Part shown: piece after piece, positions 33,195 through 41,567 of the stretch | How the letters are laid out: every line of letters starts with the position of its first letter | How positions within the stretch are numbered: the first letter of the stretch is position 1 | Assembly: GCF_016918765.2 (NCBI RefSeq) | Contig: NZ_CP092104.1 | Coordinates: 806,001 to 870,000, forward strand | DNA: 64,000 nucleotides | Origin: Flagellatimonas centrodinii | Lineage (GTDB): Bacteria; Pseudomonadota; Gammaproteobacteria; Nevskiales; Nevskiaceae | Reading direction: 5' to 3' | The notes under the pieces: generated by a model | Databases searched by the model: none | What the model saw: only the letters and a program-made list of their open reading frames with translations | What the model was told of the DNA's origin: nothing | Program-made: the position numbers and the translations under genes

Positions 33195-35045
33195 TCATTC
33201 CTCCACCCGCACTTCGCGGAACATGCCGGCTTCCATGTGGTACAGAAGGTGGCAGTGGTAAGCCCAACGACCGAGCGCGTCGGCGCGCACGCGATAGCTG
33301 CGCTTGCTGCCCGGCGGCATGTCGATGGTGTGCTTGCGCACCTGGAAGTTGCCGTCTTCGTCCTCAAGGTCGCTCCACATGCCGTGCAGGTGGATCGGGT
33401 GGGACATCATGGTGTCGTTGACTAACACGATCCGCATGCGCTCGCCGTAGTTCAGCCGCAGCGGCTGCGCGTCGGAGAACTTCATGCCGTCGAACGACCA
33501 GGCGAAGCGTTCCATGTGGCCGGTAAGGTGCAGTTCGATTTCCCGGCCGGGCTCGCGGCCATCCGGGTCGCTGAAAGTACTGCGCAGGTCGGCATAGGTC
33601 AGCACCCTACGGCCGTTGTCGCGCAGGCCGATGCCGGGGTCATCGAGCCTGGGCGTCGGGGTCATCGTCTGCATGTCGACCAGAGGATTGCCTTCCTCGC
33701 TGGCGGGGTGTTGCTGCATGCCCGCCGCACCATGGTCCATACTCGCCATCGGGCCGGGCTGCATCGACGAGGTGCCGTGCTGGCTATGGTCCATGCCGGC
33801 GTGCTGCATCCCGGCCATTGCGCCGCCTGACATCGCGCCCATGTCATGGCCCGTGCCGCCACCCATCATCATGCCATGGCCCATATCGTCCATGGTCAGA
33901 ATCGGCTTGGGGTCCACCGACGGCACCGGAGCGCGCAGGCCTTCGCGCACGGCCAGGGTACCGCTGACGTAACCGGTACGGCCTAAGTCTTGCGCGAAAA
34001 TTGTGAACGCATCCTGGCCGCTGGGCTCGACGATCACGTCGAAGGTCTCCGCGGTGGCGATACGGAATTCATCCACGCTAACCGGATGCACGTACTGGCC
34101 GTCGGCCGCGACCACAGTCATCTTCAGGCCGGGAATGCGCACGTCGAAGTGGGTCATCGCAGAGCCGTTGACGAAGCGCAACCGCACTTTCTCGCCGGAC
34201 CGGAACAGGCCGGTCCAGTTGCCCAGCGAGGTCGTACCGTTCATCAGGAAGGTGTACGTATTGCCGTTGACGTCCGACAGGTCGGTTGGTGTCATCCGCA
34301 TCTCGCCGCTCCACATCTTGCGGTTTTGAAGCGTAGCCGATAGTCCATGCTGCTGTACGTCGTCAAAGAAGTCCCCGACTGTCTGCTTGGCGAAATTGTC
34401 GAAATCGGACATCTTCTTGAGGCGGGAAAATAAATACGTGGGGTCAAGATCAGTCCAGTCCGACAGAAACACCACATAATCCCGGTCGTAAGAAAACGGT
34501 TCGGGCTCAATGGGATCGATGATCAGCGACCCGTACATGCCACCCTGTTCCTGGAAGCCGGAATGGCTGTGATACCAGTAAGTGCCGCCCTGACGGATGT
34601 CGAATTCGTACAGGTAGCTTTCTCCGCGATTGATGCCGTCGAAGCTCAGGCCAGGCACACCGTCCATATTCGCCGGCAGCAGGATGCCATGCCAATGAAT
34701 CGACGTGGAGTCGCCATGAATCGATCCACGCGGCAGGTCATTACGGACCCGAAGCTGCACTCGTGTACCTTCCTTCCAGCGCAGGATCGGTCCGGGCACG
34801 GAGCCGTTGATGGTGATGGCCGGGCGCACCTGGCCCGTGTAGTTGACCAGAGTTTCGCCGATGCTCAGGTCGAACTGCGTGCCGGCCATTACCTCCACTT
34901 GCCCAGGCGAGCGCAGCGCCCAGCTCTGTTTGGGCCATAACCCCAAGCCAAGCATTGCGCCGCCAGCTGCCAGCCCGTGAACAAACTGCCTCCGTGATAG
35001 TGCGATTTTTTCTTCGGCTTCTGAACCGAAAGGTCTGGATGACAT
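33195..35045 (-). CDS. copA: Periplasmic multicopper oxidase CopA
   Basis: A 616-residue multicopper oxidase of the CopA/PcoA type. A Tat signal (SRRQFVHGLAAGGAMLGLGL, about 23-42) exports it folded. Copper ligands are in SIHWHGIL, WYHSHSGFQEQ, HPIHLHGMW and YHCHLLYHMEAGM. A Met/His-rich insert (MGHGMMMGGG, GMQHAGMDHSQHG) near the middle is typical and may bind additional copper or Cu+. It would oxidise Cu+ to the less toxic Cu2+. The ATG at 35045 has AGGAG upstream. It heads the leftward copA-copB-fusion operon under CopR-type boxes. Confidence 0.95.
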   Translation of the reverse strand: MSSRPFGSEAEEKIALSRRQFVHGLAAGGAMLGLGLWPKQSWALRSPGQVEVMAGTQFDLSIGETLVNYTGQVRPAITINGSVPGPILRWKEGTRVQLRVRNDLPRGSIHGDSTSIHWHGILLPANMDGVPGLSFDGINRGESYLYEFDIRQGGTYWYHSHSGFQEQGGMYGSLIIDPIEPEPFSYDRDYVVFLSDWTDLDPTYLFSRLKKMSDFDNFAKQTVGDFFDDVQQHGLSATLQNRKMWSGEMRMTPTDLSDVNGNTYTFLMNGTTSLGNWTGLFRSGEKVRLRFVNGSAMTHFDVRIPGLKMTVVAADGQYVHPVSVDEFRIATAETFDVIVEPSGQDAFTIFAQDLGRTGYVSGTLAVREGLRAPVPSVDPKPILTMDDMGHGMMMGGGTGHDMGAMSGGAMAGMQHAGMDHSQHGTSSMQPGPMASMDHGAAGMQQHPASEEGNPLVDMQTMTPTPRLDDPGIGLRDNGRRVLTYADLRSTFSDPDGREPGREIELHLTGHMERFAWSFDGMKFSDAQPLRLNYGERMRIVLVNDTMMSHPIHLHGMWSDLEDEDGNFQVRKHTIDMPPGSKRSYRVRADALGRWAYHCHLLYHMEAGMFREVRVEE

Positions 35046-35282
35046 GAATGATCTCCTATGATCGGTATGGATTGACCTAAGTGGCAGGGCACGCACATCT
35101 CTGCGACCCATGCCATGAGGCGTCTGCTGCATTCGAAGTCGCCACGGCGGAAGGATTCGATTCGGAACATGCGGATGTTCCCGACCCGCAGCGGCTTCAA
35201 TTCCCAGGGCCATTCTGGAGCAGGCGTCACATAGCGCACCGCCATAGAACCAAGTCTGTGGAACTCATGCCATTCAACTTAG

Positions 35283-35386
35283 ATGACAGTCACTGTCGCA
35301 GGGATGACTCATTCATTACATTCCTGTCATCTGATAGTCATTTCAGATGGCCCGCACAGATGACAAGTGAATGACATAAATGTAAC
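35283..35386. promoter_or_regulatory. CopR-type operators between copA and the DUF411 operon
   Basis: Two full boxes, ATTACA-N4-TGTCAT (35315-35330) and ATGACA-N4-TGTAAC (35371-35386), plus half-sites at 35283 (ATGACA), 35304 (ATGACT) and 35360 (ATGACA). Spacing again follows about 10-11 base steps. The cluster serves divergent promoters. Confidence 0.7.
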
Positions 35387-35521
35387 GCAGGGGTCATCTG
35401 TCTGACAGCGCCTGCTCTCTAGCATCGGTATGAAGAAGACGCATGGTGCATTTCGGGCCTCGAATTACGCCCGACTGCCATGAATCCCTTATACCGACAG
35501 TTGAGAGTCACGGAGTCGAGC

Positions 35522-35989
35522 ATGATGAATGTCGCTATCAAATACCGCATCTGGTTGGCGGGTCTGTTTCTATCTCCCATGCTCGGTATTAGTGTGGCGG
35601 CTGCATCTGAGTTGAGCGCGGAAGTCTGGAAAGACCCCAACTGTGGTTGCTGCAAGGAGTGGATTCAGCATCTTGAAGAAGTGGACATACAGGTGCGTAC
35701 TTCCAATACCGGCAACACCGACATACGTGAAAGGCTCGGCATTGCCAGGCAGTTTGGTTCCTGCCATACCGCCAGAATCGGTGGCTACGCTATCGAAGGC
35801 CATGTACCGGTTGCCGACATCAAGCGTCTCCTGAAAGAAAAGCCCGAGGCGATCGGCCTGGCCGTGCCCGGAATGCCGATCGGTTCACCTGGCATGGACG
35901 GCCCGCTCTATGGCGACCGCAAAGACCCCTACGACGTCTTGCTGATCCATGTCGATGGCAGCGCCAGCGTCTATCAAGCCTATCGCTGA
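35522..35989 (+). CDS. DUF411 metal-binding periplasmic protein
   Basis: A 155-residue secreted protein: signal peptide (IWLAGLFLSPMLGISVAAAS) then the DUF411 domain with VWKDPNCGCCKEWIQHLE, whose CxCC motif likely binds copper. GSCHTARIGGYAIEGHVPV follows, with another Cys and His. The family is widespread in copper and silver loci. The start at 35522 has GGAG; an upstream ATG at 35480 would lengthen the leader without a clear site. First gene of the rightward operon. Confidence 0.9.
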   Translation: MMNVAIKYRIWLAGLFLSPMLGISVAAASELSAEVWKDPNCGCCKEWIQHLEEVDIQVRTSNTGNTDIRERLGIARQFGSCHTARIGGYAIEGHVPVADIKRLLKEKPEAIGLAVPGMPIGSPGMDGPLYGDRKDPYDVLLIHVDGSASVYQAYR

Positions 35990-36050
35990 TCGATGCGATG
36001 AAACGGCCAATGTCCCCGGTGACCTTCGGGATCAAGAGGAGAACACAGTC

Positions 36051-36326
36051 ATGAACACAGTAGATCTCGACGTCCAGGGTATGAGCTGCGGCTCATGTAT
36101 CGCGAAAGTCACCGATGCGCTGAAAGCGCTGCCGGGAGTCGATGCCGTGGAAGTGCATTTGACCACCGGCCGCGTTCAAGTTCGAGGCAACTTCGATCAA
36201 GGCAACGATCCGCTGCTGTCGACGTTGCAACAGGCCGGGTATCCCGCGCGTCTGGCAAGCGGCGACACCCTGTCCAGCCAATCAACAGGAGGCGGCGGCC
36301 GAAGTTGCTGCAGCCGAAATTCTTAA
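36051..36326 (+). CDS. Heavy-metal-associated domain copper chaperone
   Basis: A 91-residue cytoplasmic protein with an HMA fold: DLDVQGMSCGSCIAKVTDAL (GMxCxxC metal site), GVDAVEVHLTTGRVQV and QAGYPA. The C-terminal tail is Ser/Gly-rich and ends with an extra Cys pair (RSCCSRN). It would carry Cu+ to partners such as the ATPase. It lies about 60 bases after the DUF411 gene in the same operon. Confidence 0.93.
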   Translation: MNTVDLDVQGMSCGSCIAKVTDALKALPGVDAVEVHLTTGRVQVRGNFDQGNDPLLSTLQQAGYPARLASGDTLSSQSTGGGGRSCCSRNS

Positions 36327-36343
36327 ACATATGAAGAGGTGTA

Positions 36344-36736
36344 ATGCACATGAACCGTACTACCCAATTTCGCTCTCTGATTGTTGGTGCCTGTCTTGCG
36401 ACCGGCTTGCTGATCACATCGGTCGCTCAGGCCCATATCTCCCTCGTCAAATCCACACCGACGGCCGATGCTGTTGTCACGACACCGCAGCAGATCGATC
36501 TCGTCTTCAGTGAACAGCTTGTACTTCGCGCCTCGCGCTTGGAGCTGAGCGTCATAAAGGACGGCGGGTTCGCAGAGAAAATCGAGCACATCGACGTTGA
36601 TCTCATCAACGACGGCAAGACGCTACGCGCTACGTTGCATAGTCCCCTCGGCGTAGGCGTTTACCAGGTGCAATGGCGCGCCGTCGGTGATGACAACCAT
36701 CCGATGACTGGCGAATACAGCTTCACCATCAAATGA
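36344..36736 (+). CDS. copC: Periplasmic copper-binding protein CopC
   Basis: A 130-residue protein: signal peptide ending AQA, with the mature protein starting HISLVKSTPTA so that His1 is the N-terminal Cu2+ ligand. The beta-sandwich continues with IDLVFSEQL and ends GDDNHPMTGEYSFTIK, containing the second conserved His. It binds and delivers copper to CopD. Starts 18 bases after the chaperone stop and ends 15 bases before copD. Start could be the second ATG, two codons in. Confidence 0.94.
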   Translation: MHMNRTTQFRSLIVGACLATGLLITSVAQAHISLVKSTPTADAVVTTPQQIDLVFSEQLVLRASRLELSVIKDGGFAEKIEHIDVDLINDGKTLRATLHSPLGVGVYQVQWRAVGDDNHPMTGEYSFTIK

Positions 36737-36751
36737 GCGGGCGCCAACATC

Positions 36752-37696
36752 ATGTCCAGTCTTCCCGACTACACGCTTCGGTTCATGCAGTACCTGGACT
36801 TGATGCTGCTGTTCGGATTACCGCTATTCGCGTGGTACGGTCCGGCTGCCTCAACGATCAGCGGCGATAAGCACCCCCCCCTGCCCAGATGGGCCTTGAC
36901 CCAGGGGCTCCTGATCTGTGGGGTGCTCGGCTTAGCGCTGGTGGGCATTGAGATTGCGCGCAGCACGGCTGGCATCATGGGGGTCGCGGTTTCCGATCTA
37001 GCACGGGACGACTTGGCCTGGTATCTGTTCGACATCCCCGCTGGGCGCGCCGGGCTGACGCGAGCATTCCTGCTGGTTCTGCTGCTTGCTGTACTGGGCT
37101 GGCAGTCGCAGCGCGCCGAGCGCCCATTCCCCATTCGGCGAGTGATCTTGCTGGCCGGCGTGGCGCTGGTCAGCCTGGCGTGGAACGGACACGCTGCCAG
37201 TGGCGAGGGTGTAAGTGGTACGGTGCGGCTGGTGGCTGGTATGGCGCACCTGCTCGCTGCCGGCGGCTGGATCGGGGCCATCTTCGCATTGCTGATTCTG
37301 TTCGTTCGACACGGCAAGCCCGCCGCGGGTGAGGGCTTGCGCATGCTGTGGCGGGCACTGCACACCTTTTCGCGCCCAGGCGCCGTCTTTGTCGGTGTCC
37401 TGGTGGTGACCGGCATCTTTCACTACGGGGGCCTGGTCGGCTGGTCCATCGCACCGCTGTTACACAGCCGGCACGGCAACCTGATGCTGCTCAAGCTGAC
37501 GCTATTCGCTGCGATGCTGGGCCTCGCCGCTCTGCATCGCTGGTGGTTGGTGCCCCGGCTCGAACGTGACATCCATACCGGCGTCCCTTCGCACTCTGCA
37601 CAGCACCTGCGACTGAGTGTGACCATCGAGGCGGCGATCGCGCTCCTGATTCTGGTAAGCGTAGCGGTACTCGGCACCCTCAGCCCTCATGGCTGA
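36752..37696 (+). CDS. copD: Inner membrane copper resistance protein CopD
   Basis: A 314-residue protein with about eight membrane helices. Conserved features are LAWNGHAASGEG, VAGMAHLLAAGGWIGAIFALL (His on a helix), and FHYGGLVGW. CopD is thought to move copper across the inner membrane with CopC. It follows copC directly and precedes a truncated outer membrane efflux gene. Confidence 0.93.
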   Translation: MSSLPDYTLRFMQYLDLMLLFGLPLFAWYGPAASTISGDKHPPLPRWALTQGLLICGVLGLALVGIEIARSTAGIMGVAVSDLARDDLAWYLFDIPAGRAGLTRAFLLVLLLAVLGWQSQRAERPFPIRRVILLAGVALVSLAWNGHAASGEGVSGTVRLVAGMAHLLAAGGWIGAIFALLILFVRHGKPAAGEGLRMLWRALHTFSRPGAVFVGVLVVTGIFHYGGLVGWSIAPLLHSRHGNLMLLKLTLFAAMLGLAALHRWWLVPRLERDIHTGVPSHSAQHLRLSVTIEAAIALLILVSVAVLGTLSPHG

Positions 37697-37765
37697 CAAC
37701 AGATGGACCAGAACCTTCGTGCGGCTGTTCAGCATGCTATGGATCATGAAGACCGGAGGCTTCCT

Positions 37766-37922
37766 ATGCGAAATCTAGCGCGCATGCAGCGGCTCGTCGC
37801 GGCCGCACTCTTCTCGCTTAGCTTTGTACCCGCTTTCGTATGGGCACAGATCGACCCGTTAGCGAGCGCAAAGACCTTGCGTCCGGAAGCCCTCGTCGAC
37901 GCAGTGCTGCAAGACAACCCAC
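37766..37922 (+). pseudogene. Truncated TolC-family efflux gene (N-terminus only)
   Basis: The frame from the ATG at 37766 (GAGG upstream) encodes a signal peptide (LVAAALFSLSFVPAFVWAQ) and then LRPEALVDAVLQDNPLE, the usual start of TolC/CusC-type outer membrane efflux proteins (helix 1). It is cut by the IS that begins at 37923. No downstream part is found on the other side of the IS. Confidence 0.65.
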
Positions 37923-38906
37923 TGGAGTTCCCAGGATTCTATGGACACCTAGCATTGGGGCATTAGCGCAGCCTCAAACTGCTCGGGACTAATGCCCGCC
38001 AAATGTTCGTGTCGTCGCGTTCGATTGTAGAAGCCTTCGACGTATTCGGCGATGTCATCGGCCGCTTGCTGGCGCGTGTTGTAGATGCGCTTCTTGATGC
38101 GCTCTTTCTTCAAGCTCGAGAAGAAGGATTCCGCGACTGCATTGTCCCAGCAGTTACCTCGTCGGCTCATGCTCGGCTTGAGACCGTTGGTTCTGCAGAA
38201 CCGGAGCCAATCATCGCTGCCGTATTGAGATCCCTGATCTGAATGCACGATTGTGTCGGTGGGGCCGCGTTCCCGGATGGCCTTCAGGAGGGCGTCTATG
38301 ACCAGTTCTCGGTGGATAGTGTGGCGGACAGCCCACCCGATGACTTTGCGCGAGAACAGATCCAGAACGACGGCCAAGTAGAGCCATCCTTCCCAAGTTC
38401 GGACATATGTGATGTCGGTGACCCAGACACGATTGGGCTGTGAGACGGTGAAATTGCGCTTTACGAGGTTCGGGATCAGCTCGGCTGGCTTGCCACCGAC
38501 AACGTATCGGCGAGTACGGTAGCCGCCTTTGGCACGCACGCCGTTCTCTCGCATCAGCCGCGCTACGCGATGCTTGCTGCACGTTTCGCCGGCCTCTCGA
38601 AGGTCGAGAAAGATTCGAGGCCCACCGTAGACGCCTTGGCTGGCCCTGAAGGAGGCGCGGATCAGACGCAGTAGGCGAGCATCTTCACGTGCCCGGTCTG
38701 ATACGGGCTTCTGCAGCCAGGCGTAATAGCCACTCGGTGAGACGTCGAGAAGACGGCACATCATCCTGACCTTGTGTTGGCTCTGACATTTCTTGATGAA
38801 CTCGTACTTGCGCCGAACACTGCTAGATTCCCTCTGTCCTGACACTTTCCACCTCCGATTTCATGGTCACCGAGATAAGAGTGTCCACCAAATCCTGGGA
38901 ACTCCA
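37923..38906 (-). mobile_element. IS3-family element, apparently without orfA
   Basis: About 980 bases flanked by imperfect 26-base inverted repeats that begin TGGAGTTCCCAGGATT (37923 onward, and the complement ending at 38906). It contains an intact orfB but only about 60 bases ahead of it, too little for orfA. Flanking triplets (CAC and TCA) differ, so no target duplication is seen. Confidence 0.8.
37949..38845 (-). CDS. IS3-family transposase OrfB
   Basis: A 298-residue DDE transposase: HTH_21 region (VRMMCRLLDVSPSGYYAWL, YGGPRIFLDLREAGETCSKHRVARLM), then the rve domain with VWVTDITYVRT (Asp), VHSDQGSQYGSDDW (Asp) and GNCWDNAVAESFFSSLKKE (Glu). It ends YNRTRRHEHLAGISPEQFEA. Catalytically complete, but the helper OrfA is missing, so self-mobility is doubtful. 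GTG start. Confidence 0.9.
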   Translation of the reverse strand: MSGQRESSSVRRKYEFIKKCQSQHKVRMMCRLLDVSPSGYYAWLQKPVSDRAREDARLLRLIRASFRASQGVYGGPRIFLDLREAGETCSKHRVARLMRENGVRAKGGYRTRRYVVGGKPAELIPNLVKRNFTVSQPNRVWVTDITYVRTWEGWLYLAVVLDLFSRKVIGWAVRHTIHRELVIDALLKAIRERGPTDTIVHSDQGSQYGSDDWLRFCRTNGLKPSMSRRGNCWDNAVAESFFSSLKKERIKKRIYNTRQQAADDIAEYVEGFYNRTRRHEHLAGISPEQFEAALMPQC

Positions 38907-38948
38907 TCAGTCCCCTATTGGTCGTTGAGGCCTTTCTGCGATCAACGG

Positions 38949-39698
38949 CTACGCCATTTTCGTGAGCGCCTTCAGGGGCATCCGCCGCATCAGCGCCGCC
39001 ATGGCGGTCCACGGCCAGCGCGGGACGAAGGCTTCGTCGGGTTCGCGTTCGATGGCGGCCACCATGGCGCGGCAGCCGGTGTCGGTGTCGACCACGAAGG
39101 GGCGATTCTTGATGCCGCGGTTGATGTCGCTGTCGATGAAGCCGGGGAACAGGGTGGTGGCCTTGATCGGCGTGCCCAGCAGGTCGATGCGGATGCCCTC
39201 GGTGAGGTTGGCAAGGCCGGCCTTGGTGGCGGCGTAGGCGGTCAGGGCACGGGGGAAGCCGCGCACGGCGCTGACTGAGGACACGGTTACCAGATGGCCG
39301 GCGTTGCGGCCGCGGAACAGTTCCAGCGCGGCCTCGCACTGGGCCAGCGCGGCGACGAAGTTGGTCATCGCCGTTTCGCGATTGGCGCGGAAATGGCCGG
39401 TGCCCAGCGAGGCGCCCTTGCCCATGCCGGCGTTGACGATGATGCGGTCGAGCCCCCCCAGGGCCTGATCGAAATCGCGGAACACGGCGAACACGGCGTC
39501 GTGGTCGTTGACGTCCAGCGACCGCACTTCGACCTGGATGCCGGGGTGCGCCGCCAGCAGTTCGGCCTTGAGGGTGTCCAGCGCCTCGGTGCGCCGTGCG
39601 CACAAGGCCAGGTTGCGGCCCATGGCGGCGAATTGGCGGGCCATGCCTTCGCCGAGGCCGGAGCTGGCGCCGGTGATGAGGATGTTCTTGCGGGTCAT
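38949..39698 (-). CDS. Short-chain dehydrogenase/reductase
   Basis: A 249-residue SDR: NILITGASSGLGEGMARQFA (cofactor-binding TGxxxGxG), NAGMGKG, VTVSSVSAVRGFP (catalytic Ser) and YAATKAGL (Tyr-x-x-x-Lys). Arg residues after the first strand (CARRTEAL) favour NADPH. Substrate unknown; it closes a leftward operon with acyl-CoA dehydrogenase and hydrolase genes, so a lipid-related substrate is plausible. A decayed homologous fragment lies at 22946-23066. Confidence 0.92.
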   Translation of the reverse strand: MTRKNILITGASSGLGEGMARQFAAMGRNLALCARRTEALDTLKAELLAAHPGIQVEVRSLDVNDHDAVFAVFRDFDQALGGLDRIIVNAGMGKGASLGTGHFRANRETAMTNFVAALAQCEAALELFRGRNAGHLVTVSSVSAVRGFPRALTAYAATKAGLANLTEGIRIDLLGTPIKATTLFPGFIDSDINRGIKNRPFVVDTDTGCRAMVAAIEREPDEAFVPRWPWTAMAALMRRMPLKALTKMA

Positions 39699-39702
39699 GA
39701 CA

Positions 39703-40500
39703 TTACCGATAGGTGATGAGGTGGGAGAGATCGCCCTCGAAGTGGGCGTGTTCGTTGAAACTGGAAAGGTGCCGGCGCTCGCCGGAGTAGAGCAGTTTGG
39801 TGACGCCGGCATTGGCCATGGTCCACTGCAGGGTGAGGGCGCCGTTGTCATCGAGCCCGAGCAGGCGCTGGACGATGGCCGAAATGGCACCACCGGAGGT
39901 GAACACCAGCCCGGTTTTCGACGGCCCCAACTGCTCGATGGCCATCTCCACGGCGTCGTTGCAGCGGTGCTGGAACTGCGGCCAGCTCTCGCGGTACTCG
40001 CTGTCATGGTCGCCCGCCATCCAGCGCCGCATGGCCTCGGTGATCAGGCCCTGGAAGGCCTTGCGCGGATTGAGGGTCTTGGCGAGGTCGGCCTTCATCA
40101 GCAGCCGGTTCGCGTACATCGGCTTGTAGCGGACGATGATCTCTTCATGGTCGTACTCGTCGAAGCCGTCGAGCACCACCGGTGTCATCACCCGGCCCAT
40201 CGCGGCCAGCGCGTTGTCGCAAGTCTCGGCGTGACGCCGCATGCTGCCGCGGAACACGCCGTCGGGTACCACCCGCGTTTTCAGTGCCGCCCCCAGCACC
40301 CGCCCCTGCTCGTGGCCGGTGTCAGACAGGGCATCGTAGTTGGCCTTGCCGAAGCTGGCCTGTCCGTGCCGGATCAGATAGAGCGCGCCCAAGACTAAGC
40401 CCGCCGCAACGCGGCACGACAACCCCTCGCCCGCATCGCGGGAGAGGGGGGGGACCCTCTGCGGATGCAGAGGGTGGGGTGAGGGTATCGCCGGCGTCAT
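39703..40500 (-). CDS. Histidine phosphatase (phosphoglycerate mutase-like) with repeat-derived N-terminus
   Basis: A histidine phosphatase superfamily protein: LYLIRHGQASFG (RHG, catalytic His), EYDHEEI and TSGGAISAIVQ near the end. The ATG at 40500 overlaps the upstream stop (ATGA), but the next about 35 codons come from a hairpin-rich repeat and are Pro/Ser/Arg-rich. The core starts at about 40386. Either the repeat inserted in frame after the original start, or translation now begins at a TTG at 40392. Substrate unknown. Confidence 0.85.
   Translation of the reverse strand: MTPAIPSPHPLHPQRVPPLSRDAGEGLSCRVAAGLVLGALYLIRHGQASFGKANYDALSDTGHEQGRVLGAALKTRVVPDGVFRGSMRRHAETCDNALAAMGRVMTPVVLDGFDEYDHEEIIVRYKPMYANRLLMKADLAKTLNPRKAFQGLITEAMRRWMAGDHDSEYRESWPQFQHRCNDAVEMAIEQLGPSKTGLVFTSGGAISAIVQRLLGLDDNGALTLQWTMANAGVTKLLYSGERRHLSSFNEHAHFEGDLSHLITYR
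40400..40490. repeat. Hairpin-rich intergenic-type repeat at the phosphatase start
   Basis: Two hairpins: CCCTCGCCCGC with GCGGGAGAGGG (40424-40448) and ACCCTCTGC with GCAGAGGGT (40454-40475, 9-base stem and 4-base loop). The sequence style matches the palindromic dispersed repeats common in high-GC gammaproteobacteria. Confidence 0.65.
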
Positions 40501-41567
40501 CGTGCGCTCCGCATCAAACGCCGCGCCCGCAGGCCGAGATAGTTGGCCATCACCCAGAAATGGCGGAACGCCGGGTTGGTGGTCTGCCGGTGGTGATAGC
40601 GGTAGTAGATCTGCTGGATGATCACCGCCAGCCGGAACAGGCCGTAGACCTCGTAGAAGGTCCAGTTGTCGCACTTCAGTCCGGTCTTGCCGAGGTAGTA
40701 GTCCACCACCTCGCGACGGCTGAACATGCCGGGCAGGTGGGTGGGCTGGCGGCGCATGAACTGGGCGATGCGGTCATCGCCGGCTTCGTTCCAGTAGGCG
40801 GTGATGCACCCCAGTTCCATCAGCGGATCGCCGAGCGTGGCCATCTCCCAGTCAAGCACGCCGATCACCTGCGTCGGGTCGTCGGGTGACAGCACCAGGT
40901 TGTCGAGCCGCCAGTCGTTGTGGATGACGCCGTTGGCGACGTCGGCCGGCATGTTCGCCTTCAGCCACTGCTGCACGTCGCGAAACTTCAGCACGTTCCA
41001 GGTCGGCACCTTGTCCCAGCGTGCGCACCAGCCGTCGATCTGCCGTTGCACGTAGCCGCTGCCCTTGCCCAGCTTTTCCAGCGGGGTGCCGCTGACATCC
41101 ACCCGATGCAGGTCGATCAGCCGGTCGAGCATGTTCTCGCAGAGACGGCGCGCCTGCGCCGGTGTCAGCGTCATGCCACGCGGCAGGTTCTTGCGCGGGA
41201 TGATGCCGGCGATGCGGTCCATGACGTAGAACTCGCTGCCGATCACCGCCTCGTCCTGGCAGAAGCCCACCATCGCCGGCACGTACGGGTAGACCGGCTT
41301 CAACGCCGACTGCACGGTGAACTCGCGCCCCATGTCATGGGCGCCCTTGGCCTTGGTGCCGGCCGGCGGGCGGCGGAGGATCAGGTCGCGGTTGGGGTAC
41401 TGCAGGCGATAGGTCCAATTGGAAGCGCCGCCGGAAAACTGGGTGACCTCGGGCGCGCCTTCCAATGCGACCCCCTGGGCCTGCAGCCAGTCGCTGACGG
41501 CCACGGCATCGAGTGTTTCGCCTTCGCGGACCGCGCCACCGCGGTCGAGTACGGATGTTCCAGTCAT
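40497..41567 (-). CDS. Phosphotransferase (APH/ACAD10-like) family protein
   Basis: A 356-residue kinase-like protein: FSGGASNWTYRL (nucleotide loop), LILRRPP, the catalytic loop GVIHNDWRLDNLVL (HxD) and the metal-binding GVLDWEMATLGDP. It resembles the ACAD10/11 kinase domain, which phosphorylates 4-hydroxyacyl-CoAs ahead of dehydrogenation. The adjacent acyl-CoA dehydrogenase fits that pathway. Start overlaps the hydrolase stop by 4 bases. Confidence 0.9.
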   Translation of the reverse strand: MTGTSVLDRGGAVREGETLDAVAVSDWLQAQGVALEGAPEVTQFSGGASNWTYRLQYPNRDLILRRPPAGTKAKGAHDMGREFTVQSALKPVYPYVPAMVGFCQDEAVIGSEFYVMDRIAGIIPRKNLPRGMTLTPAQARRLCENMLDRLIDLHRVDVSGTPLEKLGKGSGYVQRQIDGWCARWDKVPTWNVLKFRDVQQWLKANMPADVANGVIHNDWRLDNLVLSPDDPTQVIGVLDWEMATLGDPLMELGCITAYWNEAGDDRIAQFMRRQPTHLPGMFSRREVVDYYLGKTGLKCDNWTFYEVYGLFRLAVIIQQIYYRYHHRQTTNPAFRHFWVMANYLGLRARRLMRSAR

